A stretch of DNA of 19,948 nucleotides from positions 1 through 19,948 of the forward strand of contig CAITBU010000136.1 in the NCBI GenBank assembly GCA_903890595.1, read 5' to 3'. The notes beneath the pieces are model-generated. The model saw only the letters and a list, made by a program, of their open reading frames with translations. It was not told the origin of the DNA and made no database searches. Origin of the DNA: an uncultured Holophagaceae bacterium. Its GTDB lineage: Bacteria; Acidobacteriota; Holophagae; Holophagales; Holophagaceae. How positions within the stretch are numbered: the first letter of the stretch is position 1; each line of letters starts with the position of its first letter. The position numbers and the translations under genes are program-made. Positions 7,943 through 14,445 of this stretch are shown one piece after another.

Positions 7943-9047
7943 GAACAAGCTCCTCTACTCCGGCGCCATCATCCTCGCCGTGACGCTCATCGCCGCCCTG
8001 CTGGTGGCGCTGGTGCTGTTCTCCATCGGCGCCAGCCCCCTGGCCACCTACAAGACCATCCTCACGGGGCCACTGTCGGATCTGTTCGGCGTGACGGAAG
8101 TCCTGGTGCGCTCCGTGCCCCTGATGTTGGTGGCCCTGGGTATCGCGATCTCCTTCCGCAGCGGCATCCTGAACATCGGCGCCGAGGGCCAGATCCAGAT
8201 GGGGGTCATCGCCTCCACGGCCATGGCCTTGGCCATGCCGCACGCTCCCAAGGCCATCCTGCTGCCCGCCACCCTCATGGCCGGGGCCCTGGCCGGTGCC
8301 CTCTGGGGCGGCGTTGCCGGGTGGCTGAAGGCCAAGCTGCAGGTGAACGAGATTCTCAGCACCGTGATGCTCAACTACATCGCTGCCCAGGTGTACACCT
8401 TCCTCCTGCGGGGCCCCATGCTGGACCCCAATGAGCTGGAGACGGGCTCGGGCACACCTCAGTCCATGCGCCTCCCGGAGCTGGCCTTCCTGGATACGAT
8501 CATTCCCGGGACGCGCATCCACATGGGCTTCATCGTGGCCCTGGTGGCGGCGTTGCTGGTGTGGATGCTGCTCTGGAAGACCACCCTGGGCTATCGCATG
8601 CGCACCGCCGGGGCCGGGGCCAAGGCCGCCCGCTATGCCGGCGTGCCCGTGGAGCGCTACCTGATCGTGGCCATGCTTATGGCCGGTGGCTTTGCGGGCC
8701 TGGCGGGGGCCGTGGAGGTCTCCGGCGTCCACCACCGGGCCATCGAGGGCATCTCCTCGGGCTACGGCTTTGCGGGCATCGTGGTGGCCCTCTTCGGCAT
8801 GCTCCACCCGGGCGGCATCATTCCGTCCTCCATCTTCTTCGGCATCCTGCTCATCGGTGCTGACATGACCCAGCGCTCGGCCTCCGTGCCCGCCAACATG
8901 GTGCTGGTGCTGCAGGGCGTGATCATCCTCTCCATCGTCAGTGCCCAGAGCTTCCTGCGAAATCCCTACGCCCAGGAGCGCTTCTTCCGGTGGTTCGCGC
9001 GGTTCTCGCCCTCGGCATCCAAGCCCGGGAAAGGAGTCCAGTCATGA
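7935..9047 (+). CDS. BMP-type ABC transporter permease 1
   Basis: A 370-residue polytopic inner-membrane protein of the branched-chain/nucleoside permease family. It begins with a long hydrophobic helix (about residues 7-30). The family motif SGILNIGAEGQIQMG is near residues 76-90, and further hydrophobic segments continue to FFGILLIGAD and the helix at VLVLQGVIILSIV. The start at 7935 follows GGAG at 7925-7928 and overlaps the ATPase end by 8 bp; an upstream in-frame start would lie deep within the ATPase gene. Together with the second permease it forms the heterodimeric channel of the importer. Its C-terminus is arginine- and serine-rich and cytoplasmic by prediction. Confidence 0.9.
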   Translation: MNRNKLLYSGAIILAVTLIAALLVALVLFSIGASPLATYKTILTGPLSDLFGVTEVLVRSVPLMLVALGIAISFRSGILNIGAEGQIQMGVIASTAMALAMPHAPKAILLPATLMAGALAGALWGGVAGWLKAKLQVNEILSTVMLNYIAAQVYTFLLRGPMLDPNELETGSGTPQSMRLPELAFLDTIIPGTRIHMGFIVALVAALLVWMLLWKTTLGYRMRTAGAGAKAARYAGVPVERYLIVAMLMAGGFAGLAGAVEVSGVHHRAIEGISSGYGFAGIVVALFGMLHPGGIIPSSIFFGILLIGADMTQRSASVPANMVLVLQGVIILSIVSAQSFLRNPYAQERFFRWFARFSPSASKPGKGVQS

Positions 9048-9994
9048 GCGCCGGACTGATGCTCTACAACGTTCTCTGCCTGGCGGTGCCCTTCTCCGTG
9101 GCCCTGCTGCTGGCGGCATTGGGGGAGAACTTCAACCAGCGAGCTGGCGTCTTCAACCTGGGCTGTGACGGCATCATGTGCATGGGCGCCTTCCTGGGCT
9201 TCATGGTGCCCTTCGCCATGAAGGCCACCCCCTGGGCCGCCTATGGGAACTTCCTTGGGCTGGGCGCCGCCATGGCCGTGGGTGCCGCCATGGGGATTGT
9301 GTTTGCTCTGGTGACCGTGACCTTCCGGGCCTCCCAGGGCATCGCGGGCATCGGCCTGCAGATGCTGGGCTGGGGCCTGGCCGGCACCCTCTTCCGCCAC
9401 TTCGTAGGGGGCGTCACCGGCGTGGAGGGCATGGCGGCCATCGCCATCCCCGGCCTCTCCAAGATCCCCTTCCTGGGCGGCGTGCTCTTCAACCACAACG
9501 CCCTCACCTACACGGCCCTGCTGCTGGTGCCCGCCTGCTGGTTCCTGCTCTACAAGACGCCCTGGGGCCTCAAGGTGCGGGCCGTCGGCACCCACCCCCG
9601 CGCCGCTGACACCATGGGCATCCGCGTGGATCTCATCCGCTATCAGGCCCTCATGCTGGGGGGTGCCATGGCGGGTCTCGCCGGGGCCTACCTGTCCCTG
9701 TGCCAGGCCAAGATGTTCTCGGATGACCTGGTGGCAGGCCGGGGCTTCATCGCCGTGGCCCTCGTCTACTTCGGCCGCTGGAGCCCCCTGGGCATCCTGG
9801 GCGGCGCCCTGCTCTTCAGCATTGCCCAGTCCTTCCAGCTCTCCATGCAGGTGTGGGGCATCAAGTTCCCCTACGAGTTCGCCGTCATGCTGCCCTACGT
9901 GCTGGTCATCGTCGTCCTGGCCCTGGCCCGCAAGGCTCGGCAGCTGGGCCCCACGGACCTGGGCAAGCCCTACAACCGCGAGATGCGCTTCTAG
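9044..9994 (+). CDS. BMP-type ABC transporter permease 2
   Basis: A 316-residue hydrophobic protein, the partner of the preceding permease. The family motif appears as RAGVFNLGCDGIMCMGAFLG at about residues 31-50, followed by repeated hydrophobic segments. Its ATG overlaps the TGA of permease 1 in an ATGA junction, with AAGGAG at 9031-9036 giving a clear start. Homologues (YufQ-like) are about 310 residues, so it looks full length. Pairs of unlike permeases with one double ATPase and a BMP protein are the standard nucleoside-type importer arrangement, and this gene completes it. Confidence 0.9.
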   Translation: MSAGLMLYNVLCLAVPFSVALLLAALGENFNQRAGVFNLGCDGIMCMGAFLGFMVPFAMKATPWAAYGNFLGLGAAMAVGAAMGIVFALVTVTFRASQGIAGIGLQMLGWGLAGTLFRHFVGGVTGVEGMAAIAIPGLSKIPFLGGVLFNHNALTYTALLLVPACWFLLYKTPWGLKVRAVGTHPRAADTMGIRVDLIRYQALMLGGAMAGLAGAYLSLCQAKMFSDDLVAGRGFIAVALVYFGRWSPLGILGGALLFSIAQSFQLSMQVWGIKFPYEFAVMLPYVLVIVVLALARKARQLGPTDLGKPYNREMRF

Positions 9995-10032
9995 CTCCGT
10001 TCAACCCTGATGCATCGCCTTCGAGGCAACCC

Positions 10033-10404
10033 ATGACCTTCTCTGCCGACACCCTGCTCCAAGCCTTTCGCACCGCCTACCCCACCTCCCACGTGCGGCT
10101 CCTTGCAGAGCCCGCGATGTTCCTCCGGAGCAACCTGGGGCGGAGCTACACCGCCGAGGGCATGCCGGTGGCCACCCCCGAGGGTGCGCTGGACTACGCC
10201 CAGGCCTACATGAATGGCCTGACCGAGCGGGCCCAGGCCACGGAGGGCTTCGAGCTGAATGCCGCTCACCCCTGGATCATCGGCCTGTTCCCGGGCAATG
10301 CCACGACCTCCCCGCTGATCTTCATCTTCGGGAACATCATCCGCTACGGTCGCGAGACCTGGGTCGAGGTGGGCACGCCCACCTATGATCAGCTGACCTT
10401 CTAG
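10033..10404 (+). CDS. Small protein of unknown function ending the importer operon
   Basis: A 123-residue protein I do not recognise. It starts at ATG 10033, 38 bp after the second permease, with a modest GAGG at 10023-10026. It has no signal peptide or membrane segment. It is mildly acidic with aromatic residues through the C-terminal half (HPWIIGLFPGN, IFIFGNIIRYGRETWVEVG). Codon use matches its neighbours and frame-specific GC is normal, so I take it as real. Its position after a complete importer suggests a ligand-handling or accessory role in the same pathway, but nothing in the sequence gives a reaction. Its stop shares the four bases CTAG with the stop of the converging deaminase gene. 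Confidence 0.65.
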   Translation: MTFSADTLLQAFRTAYPTSHVRLLAEPAMFLRSNLGRSYTAEGMPVATPEGALDYAQAYMNGLTERAQATEGFELNAAHPWIIGLFPGNATTSPLIFIFGNIIRYGRETWVEVGTPTYDQLTF

Positions 10405-10883
10405 GCCTGCCAAAAGGTCTGGTGGAGGGCGGCGATCTCGGCTTCTACCTCCGGCACAGGACCGATGACCTCGATGGCCTTCTGGCCCCGGGCGAAGAGG
10501 TCTCGGCAGGGCAGGTCCAGGGTGGGATTCTCCGGGTGGTTGCCCGTGAAGGCTCGCAGGCGGCCCTCGTCCATGCCATAGACCAGGCGCCCGATGTTGG
10601 CCCAGTACTGGGTACCTGCGCACATGGCGCAGGGCTCCACGGTGGTGTACAGGGTGCAGTCCGCCAGGTAGGCGGGAGAAAAGTTGGCATCCGCAGTGCG
10701 GGCCAGCACGGCCTCCGCGTGGTTCACCGCGTTCACATTGGCCTGCTCCAGCAGGACCGTCTCATGGTCCGGCCCCACCAGCAGGGCGCCGAAGGGGTGG
10801 TGGCCCTGGGAGACAGCAGCCTCCGCCACCGCATTCGCCCGCCGGAGGTGGCGTAGCAATTGATCACGGCTCGGACTGGACAC
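10401..10883 (-). CDS. Cytidine/deoxycytidylate-type nucleobase deaminase (guanine deaminase-like)
   Basis: A 160-residue zinc deaminase. The motif HAE at 55-57 supplies a zinc histidine and the catalytic glutamate, and PCAMC at 84-88 supplies two zinc cysteines. HPFGALLV at 29-36 is typical of the guanine deaminase/TadA/cytosine deaminase group. Its length and the CAGTQYWANI context suit a guanine deaminase-like enzyme turning guanine into xanthine, but cytosine or another base is possible. The start is GTG at 10883 with a strong GAGGAG just upstream. It lies 38 bp after the RpiR regulator on the same strand, so the two are probably co-transcribed, and it faces the importer operon. Supplying xanthine to the purine route is a sensible inference. 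Confidence 0.85.
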   Translation of the reverse strand: MSSPSRDQLLRHLRRANAVAEAAVSQGHHPFGALLVGPDHETVLLEQANVNAVNHAEAVLARTADANFSPAYLADCTLYTTVEPCAMCAGTQYWANIGRLVYGMDEGRLRAFTGNHPENPTLDLPCRDLFARGQKAIEVIGPVPEVEAEIAALHQTFWQA

Positions 10884-10921
10884 GGGGCCTCCTCGTCGGT
10901 GGAGCGGGTTCCGCGCAGCGC

Positions 10922-11827
10922 CTAGCGCTTCCGGGAACGGCCCAGGTTGAAGGCACCGGGCTGCATGGGCAGCCAGTGGTTCATGAAGAGCGGCTGAGCC
11001 ACCTTGTCTGCAGCCTTGAGGCGCTTGAGGGTGCCGGCGTGGTCCTGGGCGGCCAGCACGATGGCGAAGGCATGGGCCAGGGCCGCGAAGGTGGTGATGC
11101 TGCAGCTGAAGAGGAGGTCCTCGCTGGGCACGGGGATCAGGATGTCGGCGTGATCCTTGAGCGGCGAGTCGGCCCGGTCAGAGAAGGCCAGCACCGGGAT
11201 GTTGTTGCTCCGCGCAAAGATGGCCGAGTCAATGGTCTCGCGGCTGTAGGGGGCAAAGCTGAGAACCACCAGCAGGTCGTGGGAGTCCAGGTTCGCCACC
11301 TGGTTGGAGAAGTCGGAGGGAATGGCCGCAATGCAGGGCAGGCCCGCCTGGGTGAGGTAGAGGGCCATGACCAGGCTCATGACGTGGGAGACGCCCCGGC
11401 CCAGGATGACGCGGTGGTGGGCCTGCACGAGCATCCGAGCCGCCGATTCCAGGGTGGGCTGGTCCACCATCTGGATGAGGCGGTTCAGGTTCTCACCATC
11501 CCGTCGGGCCACTTCCGCCAGCGTGCCGAAGACATCCGTCGGGGACTCCATGGACTCCAGATCGGAGTCGCCACTGCGGGCCTGGCAGGCCTCCCGCAGC
11601 GCATCGCGGAACTCGCTGAAGCCGCGGTAGCCCAGGCGCTTCGCAAAGCGCACCACCGTGCCCACGCTTACCTCGGCGCGATCCGCCATGGATTCGATGC
11701 CCCAGAGGGCGCCCAGGAGTGGATCGGACATCAGCGCATCGGCGATGCGCCGCATGGCCTCCGGCAGCTCGTGGTAGGCCTCGGCCAGGCGGGTCTGGAT
11801 GGGTTGGGCAGGCGCGGGAGTGGACAT
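10922..11827 (-). CDS. MurR/RpiR-family transcriptional regulator
   Basis: A 301-residue regulator with the two-domain RpiR plan. An N-terminal helix-turn-helix domain covers about residues 8-85, with the recognition region SVGTVVRFAKRLGYRGFSEF at 54-73. A SIS domain covers about 126-262, recognisable by VILGRGVSHV and VVLSFAPYSRETID. RpiR proteins respond to phosphosugars or other small ligands; some control purine use. Lying beside a nucleobase deaminase and facing a probable purine importer, this one may sense a purine intermediate. The ATG at 11827 is the only sensible start: the N-terminal domain needs it, and an in-frame TAA sits five codons upstream. It has no clear ribosome-binding site and starts just below a good promoter. 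Confidence 0.88.
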   Translation of the reverse strand: MSTPAPAQPIQTRLAEAYHELPEAMRRIADALMSDPLLGALWGIESMADRAEVSVGTVVRFAKRLGYRGFSEFRDALREACQARSGDSDLESMESPTDVFGTLAEVARRDGENLNRLIQMVDQPTLESAARMLVQAHHRVILGRGVSHVMSLVMALYLTQAGLPCIAAIPSDFSNQVANLDSHDLLVVLSFAPYSRETIDSAIFARSNNIPVLAFSDRADSPLKDHADILIPVPSEDLLFSCSITTFAALAHAFAIVLAAQDHAGTLKRLKAADKVAQPLFMNHWLPMQPGAFNLGRSRKR

Positions 11828-11838
11828 ATGGTCTGAAA

Positions 11839-11866
11839 ATTATAGCATTCGAAAGAAAACTGTTAC
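11839..11866 (-). promoter_or_regulatory. Sigma70-type promoter for the RpiR gene, giving a near-leaderless mRNA
   Basis: On the minus strand a perfect TATAAT (11839-11844) lies 16 bases below GTAACA (11861-11866), a four-of-six match to the -35 consensus. The patch is conspicuously AT-rich in GC-rich surroundings. A transcript starting about seven bases after the -10 box would have roughly five bases before the ATG at 11827, which fits the missing ribosome-binding site. The start site is predicted, not measured. Confidence 0.55.
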
Positions 11867-11903
11867 CGCAGCCCCTGGAGATTCTCTGCGGCGTTTGGCG
11901 ACC

Positions 11904-12653
11904 TCAGATTTCCTTCAGCAGCTCCTGTTTCCGCTTGGCGAACTCTTCCTCCGTGATGAGGTTCTGCTCCCGCAGCTGCTTCAGGCGGAGGAAGCGCTGT
12001 TCCAGGTTCAGGGAGGGCGCAGGGGCTACGGGGGCCGGGGCGGCGGCAGGGGCCGTCGCAGCTGCCGGGGTGGGGGCTGAGAGGGCCAGGGGCAGGACCA
12101 GCCAGTCCGGGCGGCGGCGCTCGGCGCCATCGGCCTTCAGCACCACGGGGCTGGTCTTGGTGCGGGAGCCGAACTTGTACTCGGGCATCTGGAGGGTCAG
12201 CGTGTACGCAAAGGCCACATCCCAGCGGGCGTCATGGACCAGGAGGTTCAGCCTCCCCTCCACCACGAAGAGCCGGGCTGTCACGGTCAGGGCGTAGGGC
12301 GAGATGGCGCCGAGGCGCTTGGTGGTGCTGACGAGCTCCACGTCCTCGCCTGGGCGGGCCACGGCGAGGGCTTCGGAGAGGGGTCGGCTCAGCTCGGCGG
12401 CCTCATTGGGGTCGAAGAGGTGCTCGTCACCCTCGGGGCTTGCGACCATGACGGAGCCCAGCGCCTGCTCCAGGGCCTTCGCGCTCACTTGGACCGGATG
12501 GCTGTTGGGGGGTGCGCCTGGCTCGGCGGGGCTGCGCCGGAGCCAGCTGAAGGGTGAGAGATCCCACTGGCGCCGCGAGGTGGGCGGCGCCGCCTGGAGC
12601 GGAGTCAGTCCAGCCAGCAGGGTTAGGACCAGGGCGGTGCGAAGGAACTGCAT
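11904..12653 (-). CDS. Exported protein with C-terminal SHOCT domain
   Basis: A 249-residue protein. It begins with a signal peptide (MQFLRTALVLTLLAGL, then LQAAPP) cleaved near residue 22. The middle part (about 40-185) has a mixed strand pattern and no family I recognise. An alanine/proline linker follows, and the last 33 residues form a SHOCT helix pair (LEQRFLRLKQLREQNL then ITEEEFAKRKQELLKEI). SHOCT motifs usually occur as short C-terminal oligomerisation or binding modules. The start at 12653 is preferred over an upstream in-frame ATG at 12677 because GGAGG lies just upstream and the signal peptide begins there. It precedes the RpiR gene by 76 bp, but the promoter in that gap suggests separate expression. 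Function unknown. Confidence 0.75.
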   Translation of the reverse strand: MQFLRTALVLTLLAGLTPLQAAPPTSRRQWDLSPFSWLRRSPAEPGAPPNSHPVQVSAKALEQALGSVMVASPEGDEHLFDPNEAAELSRPLSEALAVARPGEDVELVSTTKRLGAISPYALTVTARLFVVEGRLNLLVHDARWDVAFAYTLTLQMPEYKFGSRTKTSPVVLKADGAERRRPDWLVLPLALSAPTPAAATAPAAAPAPVAPAPSLNLEQRFLRLKQLREQNLITEEEFAKRKQELLKEI

Positions 12654-12732
12654 GGGACCTCCGGGAAGGGGGAGCAACGTACCCGGTCATGATCACCCCG
12701 ACCGCCCCAGGCTGGATACTGGGATTGCGGGG

Positions 12733-12762
12733 CAGGTCGTTGATTCGAGTCCAACTGGGCGC
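12733..12762 (+). repeat. Inverted tRNA-Arg 3'-half fragment (left end of the repeat array)
   Basis: This stretch matches the tRNA-Arg gene at 13087-13163 from the end of the anticodon stem through the variable loop, T-arm and acceptor strand, but on the opposite strand. It differs at only one T-stem base (A for G). It reads CAGGTCGTTGATTCGAGTCC followed by AACTGGGCGC. It is not a working tRNA: the 5' half is absent. It marks the far edge of the array and doubles as the partial third unit. It extends further into the tRNA than the other inverted copies do. Confidence 0.75.
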
Positions 12763-12955
12763 TGGTGCGGGCGCCGACCCGCTGAACGTTGGACTCGAAC
12801 CGCGCCTGGCTTCGCCAGTCGCCGGCCTTGTTCGGCGCGACAGAGGCTCCGACTCCGCGAGCGTAGCGAGTGGGAGCACCCTCCGGGGGAGGGTGCGTCA
12901 GGCGGAGGGGCACGCCTCGGCAAGTCCACTCGTTGATTCGAGTCCAACTGGGCGC
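12763..12955 (-). repeat. tRNA-linked tandem repeat, unit 2 (193 bp)
   Basis: Read in the tRNA direction, the unit starts at 12955 with an inverted copy of the tRNA 3' end and finishes at 12763 with a degenerate T-arm (GGTTCGAGTCCAAC) plus a terminal GCACCA. It matches unit 1 over 75 bp (12763-12837, 72 identical) and over 46 bp (12910-12955, 44 identical). The difference is a 72-bp insert at 12838-12909 where unit 1 has 10 bp. The insert holds a perfect hairpin, GCACCCTCC and GGAGGGTGC, at 12876-12896. Internal reading frames are arginine-rich and not convincing genes. Confidence 0.8.
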
Positions 12956-13086
12956 TGGTGCGGGCGCCGACCCGCTGAACGTTGGCCTCGAACCGCGCCT
13001 GGCTTCGCCAGTCGCCGGCCTGCTTCGGCGTGCCATCTAGGCACGCCTCGGGCAGTCCACTCGTTGATTCGAGTCCAACTGGGCGC
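12956..13086 (-). repeat. tRNA-linked tandem repeat, unit 1 (131 bp)
   Basis: This unit abuts the CCA end of the tRNA-Arg gene. In the tRNA direction it begins at 13086 with an inverted copy of the tRNA's last 25 bases before the discriminator and ends at 12956 with a T-arm-like GGTTCGAGGCCAAC and GCACCA. It carries a perfect 8-bp hairpin, GGCGTGCC and GGCACGCC around ATCTA, at 13027-13047, and a small CTGGC/GCCAG hairpin. The layout recalls the 178-bp repeats behind tyrT in E. coli, each of which contains the tRNA 3' end. Confidence 0.8.
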
Positions 13087-13115
13087 TGGTGCGCCCAGTT
13101 GGACTCGAACCAACG
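13062..13115. repeat. 25-bp inverted repeat spanning the tRNA 3' end
   Basis: The arms at 13062-13086 and 13091-13115 are complementary with a single mismatch, and the four-base loop is exactly the ACCA tail of the tRNA. The right arm is the T-arm and acceptor 3' strand of the functional tRNA-Arg; the left arm is the start of repeat unit 1. In the precursor RNA this hairpin would compete with the cloverleaf or act as a processing or termination signal. Confidence 0.85.
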
Positions 13116-13163
13116 ACCTGCAGCTTAGAAGGCTGCTGCTCTATCCACCTGAGCTATGGGCAC
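13087..13163 (-). tRNA. tRNA-Arg (anticodon TCT), CCA encoded
   Basis: The minus strand folds as a complete 74-base cloverleaf plus CCA. The acceptor GTGCCCA pairs with TGGGCGC, with one T-G pair at position 2. The D-stem is GCTC/GAGC with a nine-base loop, and the anticodon stem is GCAGC/GCTGC around CTTCTAA. The variable loop is AGGTC, and the T-arm is GTTGG, TTCGAGT, CCAAC. The loop places TCT at 34-36, reading AGA and AGG codons. The discriminator is A and CCA is encoded (13087-13089). Confidence 0.95.
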
Positions 13164-13171
13164 GCAGGTCC

Positions 13172-13177
13172 AGTCTA
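13172..13177 (-). promoter_or_regulatory. Possible -10 element for the tRNA-Arg gene
   Basis: TAGACT on the minus strand matches four of six consensus bases and lies nine bases before the mature 5' end. That would give a very short 5' leader. No convincing -35 box is visible at the right distance, so this is tentative. Confidence 0.3.
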
Positions 13178-13251
13178 GCGGGTTGGGGACTGGGATGCAG
13201 GGGGGCGGAAAGGAGCGGCGCTGGGGGGGAAACGGTGAGAGGCTCTCTGGA

Positions 13252-14445
13252 ATGTCTGCTGCCACTGATTCCCAGGGCCTGTCCCTCCCGCTGGTCCTGA
13301 TCATGGCTACGGCCACGGGGCTGGCGGTGGCGAGCAACTACTTCGCTCAGCCGCTGCTGCCCACCCTGGCTGTGGACCTTCGCCTGTCTACGGCTCAGGC
13401 GGGGGGGATCGTCACCACGGCCCAGCTGGGCTATGCGACCGGCCTGTTGTTCATCGTGCCGCTGGGGGACCTCTTCGAGCGCAGGGCCCTCATCACGCTG
13501 ATGTCTGTCTTGTCGGCGGCGGGGCTGCTGACGGTGGCGCTGGCACCCAACCTGGCTGTGGTGCTGGTGGGCACGGCGCTGACGGGCCTCTTCTCGGTGG
13601 TGGCCCAGATCCTGGTCCCCTATGCGGCCACCCTGGCCTCCCCGGACCAGCGGGGCAAGGTGGTGGGCACGGTCATGAGCGGCCTGCTCCTGGGCATCCT
13701 CTTCGCCCGCACGGTGGCCGGAGCTCTGACCTCCCTGGGTACCTGGCGCACGGTCTACTTTGTCGGCGCAGGGGCCATGGTGGGGGTCGCCTTCGTCCTG
13801 CGGCGGGCCCTGCCCAAGCACCATCAGCCGGTGGACCTGTCCTACTTCCGTTTGATCCTGTCCATCTTTGCGCTGTTCCGGGAGGAGCCGGTGCTGCGCC
13901 TCCGGGCCCTCCTGGGGGCGGCGGCCTTCGGCACCTTCAGCGTCTTCTGGACCTCCATGGCCTTCCTCCTGGCGGGCCCCCCGCACCGGCTGTCGCCCAG
14001 CAGCATCGGCCTCTTCGGCCTGGTAGGTGCGGCGGGAGCCCTGGCCGCCTCCAGTGCTGGCCGTCTGGCGGATCGGGGAAAGGGCCACTGGGCCACCGGG
14101 GGCGGCCTGGCGCTCCTGTTGGTGTCCTGGGTGCCCCTGGCGCTGGTGGGCCGGTCCATGGGGCTCTTCCTGGCCGGTGTCCTGCTGCTGGACTTTGCCA
14201 TCCAGGGCATCCACATCAGCAACCAGGCGGCCATCTACCGCATCCGCCCGGAGGCCCGCAACCGCCTGACCGCGGCCTACATGACCAGCTACTTCCTGGG
14301 GGGCGCCGCCGGCTCACTGGCCTCGGCCGCCGCCTTCAGCCACTTCGGCTGGCTGGGCGTGGTGGTCGTGGGTGCGGCCTTCAGCGCCTCTGGATGCGTG
14401 GCGTGGGTTGCAGCCAAAGGTTGGGCCCGTCCCCCCCAAGCCTAG
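13252..14445 (+). CDS. MFS transporter, 12-TM drug/solute exporter type
   Basis: A 397-residue major facilitator with about twelve hydrophobic segments. SNYFAQPLLPTLA near residues 23-35 is the typical first-helix region of the YnfM/AraJ-like exporter group. PLGDLFERRALI after helix 2 is motif A. A basic central loop (LRRALPKHHQP) divides the two halves. The reading frame runs upstream to 13156, inside the tRNA, so the start is uncertain. I choose ATG 13252 because family homology begins soon after it and GAGAGG lies nine bases upstream; 13195 is an alternative. It stands alone, with a terminator overlapping its stop. The substrate cannot be inferred. Confidence 0.85.
   Translation: MSAATDSQGLSLPLVLIMATATGLAVASNYFAQPLLPTLAVDLRLSTAQAGGIVTTAQLGYATGLLFIVPLGDLFERRALITLMSVLSAAGLLTVALAPNLAVVLVGTALTGLFSVVAQILVPYAATLASPDQRGKVVGTVMSGLLLGILFARTVAGALTSLGTWRTVYFVGAGAMVGVAFVLRRALPKHHQPVDLSYFRLILSIFALFREEPVLRLRALLGAAAFGTFSVFWTSMAFLLAGPPHRLSPSSIGLFGLVGAAGALAASSAGRLADRGKGHWATGGGLALLLVSWVPLALVGRSMGLFLAGVLLLDFAIQGIHISNQAAIYRIRPEARNRLTAAYMTSYFLGGAAGSLASAAAFSHFGWLGVVVVGAAFSASGCVAWVAAKGWARPPQA

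Noticed and set aside
12733..12840. A second tRNA gene on the plus strand
   Set aside because: Only the variable loop, T-arm and acceptor 3' strand are present. No anticodon arm or matching 5' acceptor strand lies upstream.
12733..13086. A CRISPR array
   Set aside because: There are only two full units with different lengths. The shared parts are long and hairpin-rich, and there are no uniform spacers and no cas genes.
12733..13163. An insertion sequence or integrase-bearing island at the tRNA
   Set aside because: The 430-bp region encodes no transposase or integrase, and none is found elsewhere in the window. Only relic-type repeats can be claimed.
12427..13300. Several arginine-rich open frames on both strands in the repeat region
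   Set aside because: They translate the tRNA-derived repeats themselves (phrases such as SWTRTNDLQLRRL are a familiar artefact of tRNA genes). They have no ribosome-binding sites and overlap the tRNA.
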